Assembly: GCA_002427615.1 (NCBI GenBank)
Contig: DIFH01000048.1
Span: 3,528 to 11,910, forward strand
DNA: 8,383 bases
Source: Paludibacter sp. UBA5753
GTDB lineage: Bacteria > Bacteroidota > Bacteroidia > Bacteroidales > Paludibacteraceae
Reading direction: 5' to 3'
Shown here: in pieces, positions 5,627-8,383 of the stretch
Layout: each line of letters begins with the position of its first letter
Position numbering within the stretch: the stretch's first letter is position 1
Made by a program: the position numbers and the translations under genes
Notes under the pieces: generated by a model
Told to the model about the DNA's origin: nothing
Database searches by the model: none
The model's input: only the letters and a program-made list of their open reading frames with translations

Positions 5627-6073
5627 TTACACTCTCACCTTCACTATTATTTTTCTGTATGTTCCTTCGGCAATTCCCGGTTGATGTCCATCTTCGGGAA
5701 AGAAAATTGCAAATTCGTAAGGTTGAACCTGAATAAAGTTAGTGGCTTTATCAGCAAAAAAAGTAATGTCTTTGTCGGCATTGTAAGGATGGGTAACATG
5801 CACCAGTTTTTCGCCGGCAATCCAGCCCATAGTTTCAGCGGCTCCAACGGGAACCTGAATGTCAATAAAGTTATTATGCGTTTCCATGCGGGCATCTTCA
5901 GGCTTTTTTCCTGTTATATCCACTACATTCACCACCAAATCGGAACCTTGCAGTTCAATTTGACTTACAGGCAACGCCGCCAGATCAACACTTTGTAAAT
6001 AGTTAAAAGCCTTCTTAAATAATGGATGTACCGAAGCGTATTTCTCTCCGTTCTTTACTGTGTCAAGTATCAT
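5627..6073 (-). CDS. YhcH/YjgK/YiaL-family (DUF386) cupin-like protein
   Basis: A 148-aa cytoplasmic protein of the YhcH/YjgK/YiaL (EbgC-like) family, a small beta-barrel fold with a likely metal site. The N-terminus MILDTVKNGEKYASVHPLFK matches the family start. RMETHNNFIDIQVPV (62-76) holds the conserved E64/H66/D71 segment, and FFPEDGHQPG (124-133) holds E127 and H130. Length is typical of the family. Members occur in sialic-acid and sugar-acid operons and have been linked to sugar anomerisation or isomerisation, but the role here is not defined by its neighbours. It lies 42 bp downstream of the DUF2461 gene and 107 bp upstream of glgB on the same strand, which suggests co-transcription. 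Family call is firm; substrate unknown. Confidence 0.92.
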   Translation of the reverse strand: MILDTVKNGEKYASVHPLFKKAFNYLQSVDLAALPVSQIELQGSDLVVNVVDITGKKPEDARMETHNNFIDIQVPVGAAETMGWIAGEKLVHVTHPYNADKDITFFADKATNFIQVQPYEFAIFFPEDGHQPGIAEGTYRKIIVKVRV

Positions 6074-6115
6074 AAGCTAATTTGTTTGTTTGTTTCGTTT
6101 AAAGAAAAAGTTTTA

Positions 6116-6787
6116 TCAGATCACCTCGTCGACCGTGTAATTGAGAAATTTATTCAGGGGATGAGCACATTTTAAAATTTCAGCCGTTTTCTGCACAAAA
6201 TCGGTCGAATTCAAAATATTTTCATTCAACTTATACTCTACCATATAATGTTTCAGTTTCAGCAATTCAGCATCGGGAAAATCTTTCGGAAAACCTGCGG
6301 GAACAGTTTTCAGTTTATCTTCATCGTAAAACGAATTGAAATACCGTTTAAAATCGGCGCTCTTCCTGATTTCGTTCAGTTCGTCAATATTATCATAAAC
6401 GCTTTGACGCAAGGCTTTAAGTAAAGCCGGCGGTGGACACCACACGCCTGCCCCGAGAAAACTTCCCTCCGGATCAAGTTGAATATAATAACCGCCCCGT
6501 TGGCTTTTACGACCTCCCGCCGAAGCCACAAAAAGTCCAAAATGTGTTTTGTACGGCGTTTTATCAGGCGAAAACCTTATATCGCGATAAATGCGGAAAA
6601 CGCAGTCTTTAACCTCTACATTTTTGATGTCATCATCGAACTTCGAAATCTCAAGAATCAGCGCCTTGCTTATTTCTTCAAACTCTGTTCTAACAAGGTC
6701 GTACCAATCTTTGTTTGCAGCAAACCATTCCCTGTTGTTATTTTCTTTAAGTTCTTTTAAAAATTGCAGGATATTTTGTATGTACAT
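6116..6787 (-). CDS. DUF2461 (TIGR02453) family protein
   Basis: A 223-aa protein of the DUF2461/TIGR02453 family, function unknown. Characteristic features are the N-terminal LQFLKELKENNNREWFAANK (7-26), the basic/aromatic block VFRIYRDIRFSPDKTPYKTH (63-82), and the GGYYIQLDPEGSFLGAGVWC segment (98-117). No signal peptide or membrane segment is visible. The start is placed at the ATG at 6787: the family N-terminus begins there, and the only longer option is a TTG at 6814 whose codon overlaps a promoter-like TATATTTG box. It is the first gene of a likely - strand operon with the YhcH-family gene and glgB. Nothing in the neighbourhood reveals its job. Confidence 0.92.
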   Translation of the reverse strand: MYIQNILQFLKELKENNNREWFAANKDWYDLVRTEFEEISKALILEISKFDDDIKNVEVKDCVFRIYRDIRFSPDKTPYKTHFGLFVASAGGRKSQRGGYYIQLDPEGSFLGAGVWCPPPALLKALRQSVYDNIDELNEIRKSADFKRYFNSFYDEDKLKTVPAGFPKDFPDAELLKLKHYMVEYKLNENILNSTDFVQKTAEILKCAHPLNKFLNYTVDEVI

Positions 6788-6990
6788 AAGCCTTTTCAAT
6801 TTTGCGATTGACAAATATAAGCTAAAATTCAGATAAAAATGGTTTTGTAACTATATTTTTTTTCGAGGCGCTGATTTTTGAGGAAAATTGATTACTTTTG
6901 CACTTTCATATAAAATTGCAATAGCTTATAAATGAAGATATAAACATCTGTCAGATAGCTTGGTTGCAACAATAATATCCAAGATAAAAA
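6788..6990. promoter_or_regulatory. Divergent promoter region between the DUF2461 gene and pheS
   Basis: This 203-bp AT-rich region separates divergent genes. On the minus strand TATATTTG (6819-6812) matches TAnnTTTG and sits 24 nt before the DUF2461 ATG. On the plus strand TACTTTTG (6893-6900) matches the same box about 90 nt before pheS. Neither has a well-spaced TTG at -33; the nearest for pheS is TTTTTG ending at 6880, only 12 nt away. No Phe-rich leader peptide with a terminator, T-box or riboswitch is evident in the pheS leader. Confidence 0.5.
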
Positions 6991-8010
6991 ATGAAAAGTC
7001 GGATAAACGAACTAAAGGAAGAAATATCCCGTATGGCGGCTGCCAATGCGGACGAGTTGGAGGCATTACGTATTAAGTATTTAAGTAAAAAAGGTCAGAT
7101 ATCGGAGCTTTTCAACGATTTTCGCAATGTAGCCAACGAGGATAAACGCGAAGTCGGTCAAATGCTTAACGAGTTGAAAAACGCGGCTCAGGATAAAATA
7201 AACGAACTGAAAGACGCCTTTGCCAATGCTGCTTCGCCTGAAGAAAAAACCGACCTGACACGCACTGCCGATCCGTTGAAACTTGGAACGCGTCATCCGC
7301 TTTCGTTAACCAAAAACGCAATCATCGAAATCTTTGCCCGTATCGGTTTCACCATTGCCGAAGGTCCTGAAATTGAAGATGACTGGCACGTGTTTGGCGC
7401 CTTGAACTTCGCGCCCGAGCATCCTGCCCGTGATATGCAGGATACTTTTTTTATCGAACAAAACCCTGATATTATTTTGCGAACCCACACTTCCTCGGTG
7501 CAAACGCGCGTTATGACTACTCAAAAACCGCCTATCCGCATGGTATTCCCCGGTCGTGTTTACCGAAACGAAGCTATCTCGTACCGCGCCCATTGTTTTT
7601 TCCATCAGGTGGAAGGACTTTATATCGATAAAAACGTATCGTTTGCCGACCTGAAACAAGCCTTGATGTATTTTGCCAAGGAAATGTTTGGTGAAGACAC
7701 TCAAATCCGTTTACGTCCATCGTATTTCCCGTTCACCGAACCAAGCGCCGAAATGGATATTTCGTGCAATATATGCGGCGGCAAAGGATGTCCGTTCTGC
7801 AAACATACCGGTTGGGTCGAAATTCTGGGCTGCGGTATGGTGGATCCGAATGTGTTGGAAAACTGCGGAATCGACTCCAAAGTTTATTCGGGTTACGCAT
7901 TCGGTATGGGAGTGGAACGCATTACCAACCTGAAATATCAGGTAAAAGACCTGCGCATGTTCTCCGAAAACGATGTGCGGTTCCTGCAGCAATTCGAATC
8001 GGCACTTTGA
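6991..8010 (+). CDS. pheS: Phenylalanyl-tRNA synthetase alpha subunit
   Basis: Class II aminoacyl-tRNA synthetase alpha subunit (339 aa), which with PheT charges tRNA-Phe in the cytoplasm. Residues 1-85 form the N-terminal coiled-coil tRNA-binding arm. Motif 1 is near 101-125 (RHPLSLTKNAIIEIFARIGF), motif 2 is FPGRVYRNEAISYRAH (186-201), and motif 3 is GYAFGMGVERITNLKY (301-316). Between motifs 2 and 3 lies a CxxC-x4-CxxC knuckle (C259, C262, C267, C270), also recalled in other Bacteroidetes PheS. All class II motifs are intact and the length is normal. The ATG at 6991 follows an A-rich leader without Shine-Dalgarno sequence. pheT is not adjacent downstream, which is common in this phylum. 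Confidence 0.98.
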   Translation: MKSRINELKEEISRMAAANADELEALRIKYLSKKGQISELFNDFRNVANEDKREVGQMLNELKNAAQDKINELKDAFANAASPEEKTDLTRTADPLKLGTRHPLSLTKNAIIEIFARIGFTIAEGPEIEDDWHVFGALNFAPEHPARDMQDTFFIEQNPDIILRTHTSSVQTRVMTTQKPPIRMVFPGRVYRNEAISYRAHCFFHQVEGLYIDKNVSFADLKQALMYFAKEMFGEDTQIRLRPSYFPFTEPSAEMDISCNICGGKGCPFCKHTGWVEILGCGMVDPNVLENCGIDSKVYSGYAFGMGVERITNLKYQVKDLRMFSENDVRFLQQFESAL

Positions 8011-8271
8011 TATTCAGCTATCGGCTGTAAAATTGTAGATAGGGTTTGATAAGAAAACACTATTTAAAATATTGATAGTAGCGGATTCCACACGCTGCCG
8101 CACGATTGCATCGTGTGGGAATGATGCATAAAAACGATCTTATTTAACCACACGAAAGGATTCGTGCGGCAACAAAGGGCACAGGCAGCAGGGGGTGTAC
8201 TTCTAAATCGCCACCTTCGTGTAGCTGCGGAACGTTATGTACAATAATAAAAAAATAAAAATCATACTATT
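8011..8271. other. pheS 3' gap with REP-like palindromes
   Basis: This 261-bp gap contains no supportable gene. A weak CAGC/GCTG stem (8015-8018 with 8024-8027) just after the pheS stop is too small to call a terminator. The middle is taken up by a palindrome cluster (8081-8236). The last 30-40 bp before the ATG at 8272 are A/T-rich, as expected for a Bacteroidetes leader, but no TAnnTTTG box is seen. Confidence 0.6.
8081..8236. repeat. REP-like palindrome cluster (CCACACGA/TCGTGCGG)
   Basis: Two hairpins share nearly the same arms. Hairpin A: CCGCACGAT (8098-8106) pairs with ATCGTGTGG (8110-8118) over 9 positions with one G.T and a TGC loop. Hairpin B: CCACACGAA (8148-8156) pairs with TTCGTGCGG (8161-8169) with one A.C mismatch and an AGGA loop. 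An extra half copy ATTCCACACG (8085-8094) can pair alternatively with the 3' arm of A (CGTGTGGGAAT, 8112-8122, one bulged G), and a degenerate TTCGTGTAGCTGCGGAAC follows at 8216-8233. Similar short GC-rich palindromes with variant tips are the pattern of REP sequences mobilised by RAYT (IS200-like) transposases. Confidence 0.6.
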
Positions 8272-8383
8272 ATGAAAAGAAATCTAATATTAAGTCTACT
8301 TTTTTTAGCGGTACATTTTTTAAATGCAAATCCGCTTCCTGTACCAAATGATTTTGTTATATCTGAATTATTCTTCAATTCTG
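8272..8383 (+). CDS. N-terminus of a secreted protein (cut by the window edge)
   Basis: The frame opens at ATG 8272 and is still open at the window end, giving 37 residues. MKRNLILSLLFLAVHFLNA is a classical Sec signal peptide (basic n-region, hydrophobic core, likely cleavage after A19). The mature part begins NPLPVPNDFVISELFFNS. 'VISELFFNS' resembles the first strand of bacterial lamin-tail domains (typically '-VxINEixxNP-'), often found on large secreted Bacteroidetes proteins, but 18 mature residues are too few for an assignment. No lipoprotein cysteine is present near the cleavage site. Secretion is well supported; function unknown. Confidence 0.75.
   Translation, partial: MKRNLILSLLFLAVHFLNANPLPVPNDFVISELFFNS

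Noticed and set aside
6901..6990. T-box, riboswitch or attenuator in the pheS leader
   Set aside because: No leader peptide rich in Phe codons, T-box sequence or terminator/antiterminator pair can be seen in the roughly 90 nt before pheS.
8015..8027. pheS terminator hairpin
   Set aside because: The CAGC/GCTG stem is only 4 bp and has no following T-run; chance is sufficient.

Overview
The window looks like part of a Bacteroidetes chromosome, most likely Bacteroidales or a near relative. Three things point there: the genes (a 257-aa TyrA, a 666-aa eukaryote-type GlgB, a PheS carrying a CxxC/CxxC insert), AT-rich leaders with no Shine-Dalgarno sequence, and several matches to the Bacteroidetes -7 promoter element TAnnTTTG. 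Assignment is by recalled family resemblance; no database search was run.

Layout. On the + strand, an AmpG/PAT-like major facilitator transporter with a ~200-residue periplasmic insertion (69-1934) is followed by prephenate dehydrogenase tyrA (2141-2914). A repeat-rich gap (2915-3267) holds a roughly 280-bp non-coding element made of two pairs of closing arms around five hairpins. Next is a 58-aa predicted winged-helix protein (3268-3444), and a bidirectional terminator hairpin at 3459-3502. On the - strand, a probable operon is transcribed DUF2461 protein -> YhcH/YjgK/YiaL-family protein -> glgB (6787 down to 3519). A 203-bp divergent promoter region separates it from pheS (6991-8010, +). 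The window ends with a REP-like palindrome cluster (about 8081-8236) and the first 37 codons of a secreted protein (8272 onward).

How the genes relate. This is mostly housekeeping metabolism: tyrosine synthesis (tyrA), glycogen branching (glgB), Phe-tRNA charging (pheS) and solute or muropeptide uptake (MFS). The genes do not form one pathway. I see no defence system, prophage, transposase gene, CRISPR array, tRNA or rRNA.

The most interesting material is non-coding or architectural: the nested-palindrome element 2921-3202, a repeat-derived leader hairpin that pairs with the tyrA start codon, and a Calx-beta-like beta-sandwich insertion in the transporter's periplasmic loop. Two starts were moved to internal ATGs (tyrA to 2141, DUF2461 to 6787).
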